Under the pieces are notes generated by a model. That model was not told where the DNA came from. It saw only the letters and a list, made by a program, of their open reading frames with translations, and searched no databases. A stretch of 64,000 bases of DNA from Mesorhabditis belari (Eukaryota > Nematoda > Chromadorea > Rhabditida > Rhabditidae), in NCBI GenBank assembly GCA_958450365.1, contig CAUEEP010000578.1, positions 89,495 to 153,494 of the forward strand. Direction: 5' to 3'. Below are positions 12,416 through 24,020 of this stretch, in pieces; the stretch's first letter is position 1; the number at the start of each line of letters is the position of its first letter. The position numbers were made by a program, and so were the translations under genes.

Positions 12416-13686
12416 CTAATCTAAAGTACATTTTCTTGTTTTTTAAGCACATCCACAATCTCTCTGGCACTGAATTCTCGTTTTTCTCAAAAGCCTCGAT
12501 CTTATTCTTGAGTAGAATTGATTTAAAGACAAAGAAATGATTTAAAGACAAAGAAATGATTGTAAAGAGTATTCAAATGGATTCTCTTTGGTTTACTTTA
12601 AGCTTAAATTGAAGCAAAAGCCTTCAAGAAAACTTTGAGTCATCATTTTTTCTTCTTTCAATTACTCAACTTGAAATACTTTGTGCACACTTTGTAATCC
12701 TTGTAAACACACCCTTTCTAGCGCACAGAAAGCATCAATTCTCTTCTCAAGGTTTGCCAGGAAAAGCGCGTTTATAAAAGAGCTCAAAGTCCGGCTCGGA
12801 TTGCCGGAGTGTACTTTGAGATTTGGGGGGAAACGCAACCAATCTAGCGCATCACAAAGCAATGAAAGCTTAAAGCAAAAGTCCATTAGAAAGGTTGCCT
12901 TTACATTTAAGCTTAAAGTAAACCCTAGAAATCCATTTTACTACTCTTTACAGTTTTTTTTTCGGTTAAAAAGTGATTCCAGTCGATTCTAGAGAGAATT
13001 TCTTTCTTTTCATAAAAGAAAAAGAAAGCCACATCATGGAGATTTCATCAAAAAATCAAATAAAAGACAATAAATCCTATTTTATATCAAATTAGCGGCT
13101 GTCCTCATGAATTTGCCTTTGGCCTTTGAGAAATATTCGATGAATAAGATGAAATGAAAAACAAGAACTAGAGAGCTCACTTTTTTCTCTCTCTGACGAC
13201 AATGAACCCCTTTTTTCTCAACTTTTTCTTCATTTTGAGTCACTTTTCTAACTTAAAATGTGACTAGGGATTAAAGCAAGCATTTTTGCATTCAAAAAAC
13301 CCTAGAAAACCTCTTTCAATCTGCCAATTTGTCAACTACTCTTTACAGTCTTTTTTCCTCTTTTTTCGGTTAAAAAGAGCATCCAGTCGATTCTAGAGAG
13401 AATTTCTTTCTTTTCATAAAAGTTTTTGAATTCAAAAAACCCTAGAAAACCTCTTTGAATCTGCAAATTTTACGTTCTAATCATTTCGCTTTTCGTTCAA
13501 AGTTTGTATAGATTTATTACTTGAAACAATGAATCAAGCTTATAGAAATACGAGTTTTGTATTGCGAATACCTTTTCGAGTTTTGTATTGAAATTTGCGA
13601 ATACCTTTTCGAAAAAAGCCCTTTAAGCGATACGAAATTGAGCTCATTTTCAATTTAGAGTTTATTTGAACCAAAATAAAAATTCT
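12416..13686. other. AT-rich sequence with a partly duplicated segment
   Basis: 12590-12750 is repeated almost exactly at 15325-15500, including ACTTTGTGC and CCCTTTCTAGCGCAC. 12940-13010 is partly repeated at 13335-13425. The open frame at 12681-12992 is not convincing. Confidence 0.6.
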
Positions 13687-13687
13687 T

Positions 13688-13720
13688 GACTTTGGCTAGA
13701 GTCGAACCTTCGAAACTCTG
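13688..13720 (-). pseudogene. 3' half of a tRNA-like sequence fused to telomeric repeats
   Basis: Matches the T-arm half of the element at 14551-14624 with the same flank, but where the anticodon half should follow it runs into GAGCCTGAGCCTAAGCC. Confidence 0.6.
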
Positions 13721-14372
13721 AGCCTGAGCCTAAGCCTAAGCTTAAGCCTGAGCCTGAGCCTAAACCTAAGCCTCACCCTAAGCCTAAGCCTAACCTAAGC
13801 CTAACCTAAACCTAAACCTAAGCCTAAGCCTAAGCCTAAGCCTAAGCATCGCCAAACGGGTGTCCCTTAGCTCCGAGCACTGGCTTAGATCCGGAAATTG
13901 GGGGTATAGCCCAAACCCAAATAGACTTAGTGCTAGGCGCTAGCCGCTAGCCTACGCACTAAGTCCAAGCCTAAGCCTAAGCCTAAGCCTGAGCCTAGGC
14001 CTGACCCTAAGCCTAAGCCTAAGCCTAAGCTTAAGCCTAAGCCTAAGCCTAAACCTAAGCCTAAGGCTAAGCCTAAGCCTAAGCCTAACAGACACGACAA
14101 CTACCTGAAAATTTGCCAGGATGCTCATATGGGAGGCGCAAGCACACCGCCAAACGGGTGTCCCTTAGCTCCGAGAACTGGCTGAGATCCAAAAAATGGG
14201 GGTTCAGCCCAAACCCAAATAGACGAGTGCTAGGCGCTAGCCGCTAGCCTACGCACTAAGTCCAAGCCTAAGCCTGAGCCTAAGCCTGAGCCTAGGCCTG
14301 ACCCTAAGCCCAAGCCTGAGCCTAACCCTAAGCCTAAGCCTAAGCCTAAGCCTAAGCCTAAGCCTAAACCTA
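13720..14372. repeat. Interstitial telomeric repeats (GCCTAA)n with two 125-bp spacers
   Basis: Degenerate GCCTAA units, the complement of the nematode TTAGGC hexamer, at 13720-13850, 13970-14095 and 14265-14372. Between them a unit beginning CGCCAAACGGGTGTCCCTTA occurs at about 13850 and 14150, followed by GCTAGGCGCTAGCCGCTAGC. Resembles subtelomeric organisation. Confidence 0.85.
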
Positions 14373-14550
14373 AGAAACGATCAATCAAGCTTATTTCTAT
14401 CCGAGTTTTGTAGCTAAGATTCAAATTTGTAAATAGCTTTTCGAAAAAATGCAGATTTTCTAGAATAGAATAAGATTTTAGACATTTAAGCGATACGAAT
14501 TTTAGCTAATTTTCAATTTAGAGTTTAGTTGAGAAAAAATAAAAATTCTT

Positions 14551-14624
14551 GACTTTGGCTGGAGTCAAACCCTCGAGACTCTGCTTAGAAACAGCGCCCT
14601 TTACCACTTTGCCAACCCAGCAGA
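14551..14624 (-). pseudogene. tRNA-like sequence
   Basis: On the minus strand TTGGCAAAGTGGTAAAGGGC (A box) and GGGTTTGACTCC (B box). Stems are degenerate. The flank is shared with 13610-13720. Confidence 0.6.
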
Positions 14625-14817
14625 CCTTCTCGGCTTTAAATTTTCGCTTTAAACCCCTTGTAAACCAAATCGCCTCGCTTTTTTCGGATTTTTGAGTTCG
14701 AAGAAACTTGTGCTACCACAAACGCAAATAAACAGATCGTTTTTTAAATAATACCATTCGATTCTCCATAAAATTCTGACTTGTTAATGTGCCATTTGGA
14801 TGAGAGGAAACCCGTCA

Positions 14818-14902
14818 AAATCATCGAGAAATCGAGCTCCAAAGTTGGACTCACAGTAAGTACTATGAGTCCAACTGTGGAGCTGAATTTCTCGATAATT
14901 TT
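14818..14902. repeat. Hairpin, about 33-bp arms
   Basis: CATCGAGAAATCGAGCTCCA and its complement face each other around AGTAAGTACT; few mismatches. Confidence 0.8.
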
Positions 14903-15324
14903 ACAACTCAGCCAACCCAGTAGCCAACCCAGACCCTGGTAGCTTTCAATTTCCGTTTTAAATCCCTTTTTGAACCAAATTCATCCCTTTGAATCTCTTC
15001 GTATTTACCCAAAATTTTCTATTTTCTCTTGTTTTCTTTGAAATCAGTATTTTTTGAGAAAAAAACGTTCGGTTTCTTTGCATTTTTCTTTTCTAATTCA
15101 CCTGTTTTGTAATTTTTAGGTATTTTTTTGGTTTCAAACATGAAGAACTTTGTTCACTACTGTCATTAGCAGATGATAGAGCTCGAAGAAAATAAAAGCT
15201 CAATTGGAGATTCTCGTTTTTCGCAAAATCCTCGATCTTATTCTGGACTAGAATTGATTGAAAAGACAAAGAAATGATTGAAAAGACAAAGAAATGATTG
15301 TAAAGAGTATTCAAATCGATTCTC

Positions 15325-15500
15325 TTTCGTGTACTTTAAGCTTAAATTGAAGCAAAAGCCTTCAAGAAAACTTTGATTCATCATTTTCTCTTCTTTCAAT
15401 TACTCAACTTGAAATACTTTGTGCACACTTTGTAATCCTTGTAAACACACCCTTTCTAGCGCACAGAAAGCATCAATTCTCTCGAGAAGGTTTGCCAGGA
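15325..15500. repeat. Second copy of the 12.6-kb segment
   Basis: Near-identical to 12590-12750, carrying ACTTTGTGC and the inverted CTAGAAAGGGTG motif. Confidence 0.85.
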
Positions 15501-15872
15501 ACTTTGTTCACTACTGTCATTAGCAGATGATTGAGCTCGAAGAAAATAAAAACCCGATTGGAAATGTAGATTTTGAAAACACCTTCATGAGATATTTTGC
15601 TTAAATTTTTGGGGAAAGAAAAAAGTTTGTAGTATGGATAGTGGGCATTTACTTCGATATTGAAATACTATATTGAAATACTTGAAATTAGCTTTGTCGA
15701 TAGGATAAGTATTGCTCTGATACTGGCAACAGTTGCTCTTTTCTTTTGTATCTAAACACCGTGCTAATTTGCTATTAGCTGGTTTTATACTAGTTTTAGA
15801 GTACTTCATGGAAACACACGCCTTCTCCCAAACGAGTTTAGCTGTGTTAAACGGCGCTTACTTGTGGCTAGG

Positions 15873-16684
15873 GTGGCAGAGTGGCTACGGAGGCAGAGCT
15901 ACGTAGGCAGAGTGGCTACTTAGGCAGAGCTACGTAGATAGCCTGGCTACGTAGATAGCCTGGCTACGTAGGCAGAGTGGCTACTTAGGCAGAGCTACGT
16001 AGATAGCCTGGCTACGTAGATAGCCTGGCTACGTAGATAGCCTGGCTACGTAGATAGCCTGGCTACGTAGGCAGCGTGGCTACTTAGGCAGCGTGGCTAC
16101 TTAGGCAGCGTGGCTACTTAGGCAGAGCTACGTAGGCAGCGTGGCTACGTAGGCAGCGTGGCTACGTAGGCAGCGTGGCTACGTAGGCAGCGTGGCTACG
16201 TAGGCAGCGTGGCTACGTAGGCAGCGTGGCTACGTAGGCAGCGTGGCTACGTAGGCAGCGTGGCTACGTAGGCAGCGTGGCTACGTAGGCAGCGTGGCTA
16301 CGTAGGCAGCGTGGCTACGTAGGCAGCGTGGCTACGTAGGGCAGCGTGGCTACGTAGGCAGCGTGGCTACGTAGGCAGCGTGGCTACGTAGGCAGCGTGG
16401 CTACGTAGGCAGCGTGGCTACGTAGGCAGCGTGGCTACGTAGGCAGCGTGGCTACGTAGGCAGCGTGGCTACGTAGGCAGCGTGGCTACGTAGGCAGCGT
16501 GGCTACGTAGGCAGCGTGGCTACGTAGGCAGCGTGGCTACGTAGGCAGCGTGGCTACGTAGGCAGCGTGGCTACGTAGGCAGCGTGGCTACGTAGGCAGC
16601 GTGGCTACGTAGGCAGCGTGGCTACGTAGGCAGCGTGGCTACGTAGGCAGCGTGGCTACGTAGGCAGCGTGGCTACGTAGGCAG
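15873..16684. repeat. 17-bp array CTACGTAGGCAGCGTGG starting in a tRNA A-box-like sequence
   Basis: About 45 units, almost identical from 16134 on except one extra G near 16340. The left end reads GGTGGCAGAGTGGCTACG, which fits a tRNA A box, and the units derive from it. No B box remains at the right end. Confidence 0.92.
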
Positions 16685-16845
16685 AGAATGCACAACTCTA
16701 AACTTCTAACCGACGACTTTATTTTAGCTGGCACTCAAGTACTATTAATTTTTTTGGTACTAGAACTACTAGAGCTTTGACTCTAAAACCGGCTTTTTTG
16801 TTGATAAAACTACTGAAAGGGTCTGGTATTAGAATCCTGTTGATA

Positions 16846-17095
16846 CTGTACTGTACTGCTGCTACTACTGCTACTGTACTGTACTTTATACTGCTGTAGC
16901 AGCAGTAGTACTACTACAGCAGTAGTACTAGCAGCAGTAGTACTTCCAGTACTGCTGCTAGTACTTCCAGTATTACAGCTGTACAGGAAATGACTCAAGT
17001 TCTAGTACGGATATTTCTGCTTCAATTGGTCAAGTTGCAATTGCAAGTACAAGTACAAGTACCAGTATTGAAAAGTACTACTTGTATCGTAAAAA
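16846..17095. repeat. CTG/CTA/GTAC-rich microsatellite with inverted segments
   Basis: CTGCTACTACTG on the left, CAGCAGTAGTAC on the right, so the tract can fold back on itself. Confidence 0.8.
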
Positions 17096-17324
17096 ATTGA
17101 TCTGAGAACATTTTAAATAATTTTATGCTTTAACTAGACTCTTTTCACCTTTACTTCATTTTTTTAAAAATGTTTTTCTTTTTTCCATATGTTTTCAATC
17201 ATCTGCTTCTGCAATTTTGAAGTTTTCAATTAAAATTTTCATTTAAAAATTGCAAGAGCAATTTGTGAAGGAGTCAAGGAGTCAAGAAGGCTAGAATTAG
17301 CAAGAGATTCTTGAATTTAAAAGT

Positions 17325-17745
17325 ACTGTACTGCTACTACTACTGTACTGCTATGACTACTGTACTGCTGCTACTAATGTACTGCTGCTACTAATGTACT
17401 GCTGCTACTAATGTACTGCTACTACTACTGTACTGCTACTACCACTGTACTGCTGCTACTAATGTACTGCTGCTACTACTGTACTGCTGCTACTACTGTA
17501 CTGCTGCTACCACTGTACTGCTGCTACTACTGTACTGCTGATACCACTGTACTGCTGCCACTCCTGTACTGCTACTACTACTGTACTGCTGCTACTCCTG
17601 TACTGCTACTACTACTGTACTGCTACTACTACTGTACTGCTGCTACTACTGTACTGCTGCTACTCCTGTACTGCTGCTACTACTGTACTGCTACTACCAC
17701 TGTACTGCTACTACTACTGTACTGTACTTTCTACTGCTGCTACAG
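17325..17745. repeat. 17-bp array TGTACTGCTGCTACTAC
   Basis: About 24 units. The 17-bp period cycles the frames every 51 bp, which explains the long spurious open frame. Flanks on both sides repeat CTAGAATTAGCAAGAGATTC. Confidence 0.92.
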
Positions 17746-18279
17746 TTAAATCGAGGAGTCAAGGAGCCTAGAATTAGCAAGAGATTCTTGAATTTAAAAG
17801 TTAAATGGAGAAAATTTCGTTTATTTGAAATATTTTAAAGATAAAGATTAAAGATCTCTGTTTTTAAAAAGGATTCTTTTTGCGTTTCTTTTTTTTGCCA
17901 CAACACCGATTTTTCCCAAACGCTTTGAAACCGAAAACCGCTATTATTCTTGGAACGGCGGAAGGGGGAAAAGAGTTCTTTTGCTTTTTCTTTTGCTTTT
18001 TCTTTTGCTTTTTCTTTTTTGCTTGTTCTTTTCATTTCTTGGATCCTTGGAATATCATTATTTCTCATAGGTTAGTCAGAAAATCTTTTTACGTAGAAAA
18101 ATTCACACAAAGCTTTATATTTTTAGCGCTCATTAGTGCTTTTTTTGGTCTAGAAATGGTCAAAAGTCTTAAAATTGTTCAAATTGCTCAAATTGTTCAA
18201 ATTTGATCTCTTTATCTTTCAAAGATCTCTTTCTCTAAAGTTTTCTTAAAGCAAACCCTTTCTAGCACATTAAAAAACT
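17746..18279. other. AT-rich sequence with (TTTTGC) run
   Basis: Mostly unique; TTTTGCTTTTTC repeats near 17980-18010. No gene seen. Confidence 0.5.
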
Positions 18280-19190
18280 CATCTACAAGAAAATAGAGAA
18301 AATTTGTGTCAAAGTTGAACTTCGAAATTCCGTTACGAGTCTCGGAGTTTGGGAAGCTTGGGAGTTTCTATTTTACTCTATAACTCGACTTCCAGTGATC
18401 AGATCGACTTGAGGTTGATTTTAAAATGATCCTCATTAAATTTGATTATAGAAAAGTCGAATTTATTTTGTATACTCATGTATAAGAAAATAGAGAAAAT
18501 TTGTGTCAAAGTTGAACTACCCACCTGCAAAATTTAATCAACTTTCGCGGTCTATAACTCGAGGTATAGGAATTGAATCGACTTGTAATTGCTTTTAAAA
18601 GAATCCTCATTAAATTTGGTTATAGAAAAGTGGAATCTATTCTGTATACTCATTTATAAGAAAATAGAGAAAATTTGTGTCAAAGTTGAACCTCCAAATT
18701 CCGTGATCTCAGAGTTTGGAGACTTTTCTATTTTACTCTATAACTCGACTTCCAGTGATCAGAATGACTTGAGGTTGGGTTTAAAATGATTCTCATTAAA
18801 TTTGATTATAGAAAAGTCAAATTTATTTTGTATACTCATGTATAAGAAAATAGAGAAAATTTGTGTCAAAGTTGAACTTCGAAATTCCGTTACGAGTCTC
18901 GGAGTTTGGGAAGCTTGGGAGTTTCTATTTTACTCTATAACTCGACTCCCAGTAATCAGATTGACTTGAGGTTGATTTTAAAGTGATCCTCATTAAATTT
19001 GATTATAGAAAAGTCGAATTTATTTTGTATACTCATGTATAAGAAAATAGAGAAAATTTGTGTCAAAGTTGAACTTCGAAATTCCGAGTTTGGAGACTTT
19101 TCTATTTTACTCTATAACTCGACTCCCAGTAATCAGATCGATTTGAGGTTGGGTTTAAAATGATCCTCATTAAATTTGCAGTCGACAGCC
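18280..19190. repeat. About 190-bp tandem repeat, about 5 copies
   Basis: Units contain AGAAAATAGAGAAAATTTGT, GTTGAACTTCGAAATTCCG and TCTATAACTCGACT with small internal indels. Confidence 0.88.
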
Positions 19191-20089
19191 AGCTCGTCTA
19201 CAACCCACACGTATTTTTGTATTTTTAGCGCTCATTAGTGCTTGTTTTGGTCTAGAAATGGTCAAAATTGTTAAAATCGTCAAAATTTTCAAAATTTGAC
19301 GTTAAAACCGTTCTAAACAATTTCTAAACGTTCTAAACAAATTCTAAGACTCAAATTAAGCCTCGTTTAAGCCTTGTTAAGCCAATTTTTACGTAAATGA
19401 TCTTTCAAAAGTTCAAGAACACTCTTTTCTCTTTAAAAAAAAAAAATTGCAAATTCAATTGCAAATCTAATCAAATCGTTGGCGGCGCAAAGAGGCGCAA
19501 AAAAAAGTGAAAAAATTATGTATTCCAATAATTATTCCTTTTCAAATACCAAAAATAGAGTCATTACTTCGCAATTATTTTTGAAATTCAAAAATTGAGC
19601 TCAATTTTCGAAAATTCAACACATTTTAGTCGATTTTAAATGAAAATTTATCTTTTTAAACGTTTTTTAGAAGTTTTTAGAGGTTTTTAGAGGTTTTTAG
19701 AGGTTTTTAGAGGTTTTTAGAGGTTTTTAGAGGTTTTTAGAGGTTTTTTGGAAGTTTTTTAGAAGTTTTTGGAAGCTTTTTTGTAAATTTTACATGTCAT
19801 TGAGCAATTTATCTACTTTTTAAGGCTTTTTTTGAAGCTGAATTCTTGAGTTTTTTTTTTGCAGAAACTACGTGGAATTGATATTTTTAGAACTGAAAAG
19901 CCAAGCCAAAATTTTGTTTTAAAAGTCTTTTTCTTTTTTTAAATCGGGAAATCTAAGGCATTTGAGGGTTTACTGAGATTAGGTCAGTGCGGTTTACTGA
20001 GATTAGCTCAGATTTAGGTCAGTGAAACTGTTTCTAAGGATCATTTTGGTGTTATTGTTATTAGAATTGTTTTGACTTAGAATCTAGAT
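19191..20089. other. AT-rich sequence with a 12-bp array
   Basis: 19670-19745 holds about six AGAGGTTTTTAG units. The rest shows no gene. Confidence 0.6.
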
Positions 20090-20257
20090 TTAGCATTGCT
20101 TAGAATTAGCATTGTTTAGGTTTAGAATTGTTTAGGTTTAGTATTAGATTTGGGATTGCCTGAAATTGGGTTTAGGTTTAGAATCAGAATTGTTTAGTTT
20201 TAGATTTGTTTAGGTTTAGTATTAGATTTGGCATTGCCTGAAATTGGGTTTAGGTTT

Positions 20258-20626
20258 AAAAAAATACCGACTGGGGCTACCAGTGGTGAATTTATCGCAT
20301 ACACGAAATATATCAATCACAATACAACGACACAAACAATACTAGGCTATATCTTAACTTAACCCACGTCATGACAGACGGCTCCCTAACCCTAAGCTCA
20401 ATGGGGAACTAAATAGCTTTTTTTGGTGGTGAAGGGAAGATGACGATGAAGGAGTGGCTTGTCACTTTAAAGAACTGGGGCCACAACCACCAGACTGCCC
20501 TCCAGAAAACCTCTCAACCCGAAGGGAAAGGAAATCCGAAGGGGGTGACCATGTCGCATGTGGGGTTCGAACCCTCGACCTTCCGATTAAGATAAAAGAC
20601 ACTTAACCAGTCAGCCAGACGTGCTC
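20258..20626 (-). mobile_element. tRNA-derived SINE 1
   Basis: On the minus strand it starts GAGCACGTCTGGCTGACTGG (A box) with B box GGGTTCGAACCCC, then about 300 bp of unrelated body, ending in a T run. Inserted in the TTTAGG array; AGGTTTA on both sides may be the target duplication, though the array itself could supply it. Confidence 0.7.
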
Positions 20627-20738
20627 AGGTTTAGAATTAGAATTGCTTAAATTTAGAATTGTTTAGGTTTAGTATTAGATTTGGGATTGCCTGAAATTGG
20701 GTTTAGGTTTAGAATCAGAATTGTTTAGGTTTAGAATT

Positions 20739-20983
20739 GGCCGACCGGTTAGAAGTCTTGTCTTTTAAGCGGAAGGTCGAGGGTTCAATCACGCTGGCAA
20801 GATAAAAAAATGTTTCTTTTTCCCACCAAGTGGGTTTTTTTCTTTCACAACATTTGGGTAATAGGGATAATAGGGGTAACGGCCGCAGTGCCATAAAAAT
20901 TGTGTATTTAGACCGTTATGTCTTATTATGTATCCTTTGTTTGTATCACATTATTGGCTTTCAATAAAAGTTTTTTTTTTTTT
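20739..20983 (+). mobile_element. tRNA-derived SINE 2
   Basis: Head GGCCGACCGGTTAGAAGTC and GGTCGAGGGTTCAATC related to SINE 1, a different body, then TTTCAATAAAAG and a T run. AATTG on both sides may be the target duplication. Confidence 0.7.
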
Positions 20984-21355
20984 AAATTGTTTAGGTTTAG
21001 TATTAGATTTGGCATTGCCTGAAATTGGGTTTAGGTTTAGAATTAGAATTGCTTAGGTTTAGAACTGTTTAGAGTTAGAATTGTTTAGGTTTAGAATTGT
21101 TTAGTTTTAGAATTGTTTCGACTTAGAATCTATTTAGCATTGCTGAGAATTAGAATGGTTCAAGTTTAGAATTGTTTAGATTTAGAATTGTTTAGGTTTA
21201 GAACGGTTTAGAGATTAGAATTGTTTAGAACTCAAATGGTTTAGGTTTAGAATTAGATTTGGCATTGCCTGGAATTAGAATTGTTTACGTTTAGAATCAG
21301 AATTGTTTAAATTTAGAATTGTTTAGGTTTAGAACTGTTTAGAGTTATCTATTTA

Positions 21356-21660
21356 GAGTGTCGAGAAAAACTCGTTCAAAGCTAGACTACGCAACGCTCC
21401 GCACCGTCATTATGGGCGTGGGGTACTATTACAGTATTTACGGTAGTCTAGCTTTGAACGAATGTTTCTCGACACTAGTTTATGCTACAATGCTACAATA
21501 GGTATCAAAAAATAGCCCTGAATCTCAGCTATTTTTTGATACCAAAGCGAGCATTGTAGCATAAACCAGTGTCGAGAAAACCGGGTCCAAAGCTAGACTA
21601 CGCAATGCTCCGGTCGTCATTATGGGGGTGGGGTACTATTACAGTATTTACGGTATCATA
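21356..21660. mobile_element. Foldback element, copy 1
   Basis: Successive hairpins: TGTCGAGAAA...GCTAGACTAC with its complement, then TTTATGCTACAATGC and GGTATCAAAAAATAGC with complements, then a partial third arm. A related copy is at 36465-36665. Confidence 0.82.
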
Positions 21661-22290
21661 AATTCAGGTTTTTTTGTTTTTTTATACAATTTCTGCGGAC
21701 TTTTGCGTCTTTTTAATGACTGAACAGGTGAAAAAAGCGTGAAGAAATCGGATTTACGTAAGAAATTCTTTCTATTTATAAATATTTTTAGGAAAAATTC
21801 TATCAAATCACCCTTTTTTTCTGCTTTTGTTTCGCAAAATTAATCATTTTCTTGAACTTTTTATTTTCATTTCTTTTCCGAGAAAGAAAAGTGTCTCAAA
21901 AATGAGTTTTTGGTAAAGAATTTGATCGAAAAAATTGAACAAAAAGCTGACTTACTTTAAAGAAAAACGAAATTTTTTACATTTTTTTACATTTTTCATA
22001 CTTTTTTGAACATTTTTCTCATTTTTCACATGAAAGAAAGTCTCTTTTTATAGAAAATCCTTTATTAATAGACGATTTTATTCATAGAAACCACTCTCTT
22101 TTCACTTTTACAATCTTTATTCAATCAATTTTCAAACAAAGCATTCATTTTCATGTTTTCGAATCTTTGCAAGCTTTTTTTCTCAGCTTTCTTTAAGTGA
22201 AAAAAGGTTAAATTAAGTTCAAAAGGCTTAAAATCAATGATATTTTGTTATTTTAAGTAAAAAAAATGAAAAAAATGAAAAAAAAAGAAT
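21661..22290. other. AT-rich sequence, nothing recognised
   Basis: T-rich with poly-A/T runs; no gene seen. Confidence 0.5.
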
Positions 22291-22294
22291 CAAA

Positions 22295-22430
22295 TGGCAG
22301 TTAGGGGAGTCGAACCCGGACCCTGGGGGTATAGGGTGTCGGATTGGAGACAAGCTCCCTCCCCACTGCGCCACGGCGACAAAGAGCTTTTCCAGCCCAC
22401 ACGACCCTGGTTCGACTCCCCATAGCGCCA
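22295..22430. pseudogene. Head-to-head pair of tRNA-like T-arms
   Basis: Minus strand 22295-22380 has A box GTGGCGCAGTGG and B box GGGTTCGACTCCCC. Plus strand 22400-22430 has a second T-arm (GGTTCGACTCCCC) ending AGCGCCA. GGGGAGTCGAACC on the left is the complement of the right. Confidence 0.65.
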
Positions 22431-22565
22431 ATTGATTCTAGTTTTTGAAGTTTTTCAATTGAAATAGTATAAATCTACAATAATTTGAGAGTTTTTACAT
22501 AATTTCAATCTTTGTCAGCTTAAAGATTCCTGAAAAAAGCTAAAGAAAAGGAAAAAGTTCAAGAA

Positions 22566-22880
22566 TAAGCTGGTTTTTTTGTTATTTTGTTAGTTTTTTA
22601 GTCAAATCACAAGACTAACTTGCAAAAAATACTCAAAATCAAGCCCTTTTTACAGTCCATTTCGTTTCTTATCGAAACTTTTACAAGAATAGTGGTTTTT
22701 TTTGCGTAAATGAACCGGATCTCATTCTTTTCTTTTAGCCACCAAATTCCTATAACTAATCCCGAATTCTCCCGATCTTCGATCGAAATTTTGAGCCCAA
22801 ATTTCCCGCCCACATTGTCGCATTTCTTTTTTTAACAATTCCCCCATTCTTTCTCCCCATTTTCACCTCTAATCCCCGCG
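22566..22880. repeat. Duplicated segment, copy 1
   Basis: Over 90% like 23600-23712 plus 24027-24180 by eye; copy 2 carries about 310 bp extra in the middle. Confidence 0.85.
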
Positions 22881-22889
22881 TTTAAATGA

Positions 22890-23450
22890 GCTAAAAAAAA
22901 TGAGTAGATTCAATGATTCGACTCGCTTTTAAAACTCTATAACTTTTTATGGAGATTGTATTATTATTATTTTTTTATATCTTTGTTTAGAGAATGATTC
23001 AGGCTTTCAAATGAGCTTTCAGCTTTCATATAGTTTAATATAATAAAGCTTTCAAATGAGCTCAAATAAAGCTTAATTGAATAAATGAATCCTGAGAAAA
23101 TCAAGCCTCTTTTAAAACCCTATAACTTTTTATGGAGATTGTATTATTATTATTTTTTTTATATCGTTGTTTAGAGAATGATTCAGGCTTTCAAATGAGA
23201 TCAAATAAAGCTTAAATGAACAAATGAATCCTAAGAAAATCAAGGGACAAAAGACTGTAAAGTTTTCAAGAAAAATCAAGAAAATCAAGCCGCTTTTAAA
23301 ACTCTATAACTTTTGATAGAGATTAGATACTTTTACTTTCTTTATATCGTTGTTTAGAGAATGATTCAGGCTTTCAAATGAGATCAAATAAAGCTTAATT
23401 GGATAAACCAATCCTAAGAAAATCAAGCCACAAAACACTGTAAAGTTTTT
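22890..23450. repeat. About 170-bp tandem repeat, 3 copies
   Basis: Units share TTTTAAAACTCTATAACTTT and TAGAGAATGATTCAGGCTTT. Confidence 0.85.
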
Positions 23451-23742
23451 TGTGGAATTGTAATCTAAAATTTGTTTTCCGGGTTGGGGAATCGATTAAA
23501 ATTCGTTTTGATTAAGTCTTCCAATTGAAATTTATTTGAAATAAAACAGTTTAAGCCAAATCTAGCTCACAAATGAATAACTCATTGTTTTTAATCAAAT
23601 CACAAGGCTAATTTGAAAAAGATACTCAAAATCAAGCCCATTTTACAGTCCATTTCGTTTCTTATCGAAACTTTTACAAGAATAGTGATTTTTTTGCGTA
23701 AATGAACTGGATCCTCCTCTTTCTTCCGTCTCATTCATTCAG

Positions 23743-23883
23743 GTAAAACAACAACCACAACGATCCACACAAGTGCCCCAACCCTCACACCCAAAGCCAA
23801 TAGTCGACCATTCCCACTTGAAAAATGATAGCGCCAACATACCGCTCGTACAAAGTTTCTCAGCTCAAGTTTCCTAGCCCAAG
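23743..23883 (+). CDS. Possible Pro/Gln-rich coding fragment
   Basis: After the acceptor-like TCATTCATTCAG an open frame encodes a Pro/Gln-rich stretch (VKQQPQRSTQVPQPSHPKP, then IVDHSHLKNDSANIPLVQSF), ending at TAG inside the start of the CCTAGCCCAAGTTT array. Codon use and composition look more exon-like than the surroundings. No domain recognised, no partner exon found. It may be the last exon of an undetected gene, a captured gene fragment or chance. Confidence 0.3.
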
Positions 23884-24020
23884 TTTCCTAGCCCAAAGTT
23901 TCCTAGCCCAAGTTTCCTAGCCCAAGCTTCCTAGCCCAAGTTTCCTAGCCCAAGCTTCCTAGCCCAAAGTTTCCTAGCCCAAGTTTCCTAGCCCAAAGTT
24001 TCCTTGCCCAAGTTTCCTAG
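23868..24020. repeat. 14-bp array CCTAGCCCAAGTTT
   Basis: About ten units of 14-15 bp. Confidence 0.9.

Larger units (their letters stand above)
20090..21355. repeat. TTTAGGTTTAGAATTG degenerate array interrupted by two SINEs
   Basis: Variable TTTAGG/TTTAGAATTG units. Two tRNA-headed insertions split it (20258-20626, 20739-20983). Confidence 0.85.

Noticed and set aside
20840..20985. Poly-A-tailed retrocopy
   Set aside because: AATAAAAG is followed by T, not A, and the head is tRNA-like, so SINE fits better.
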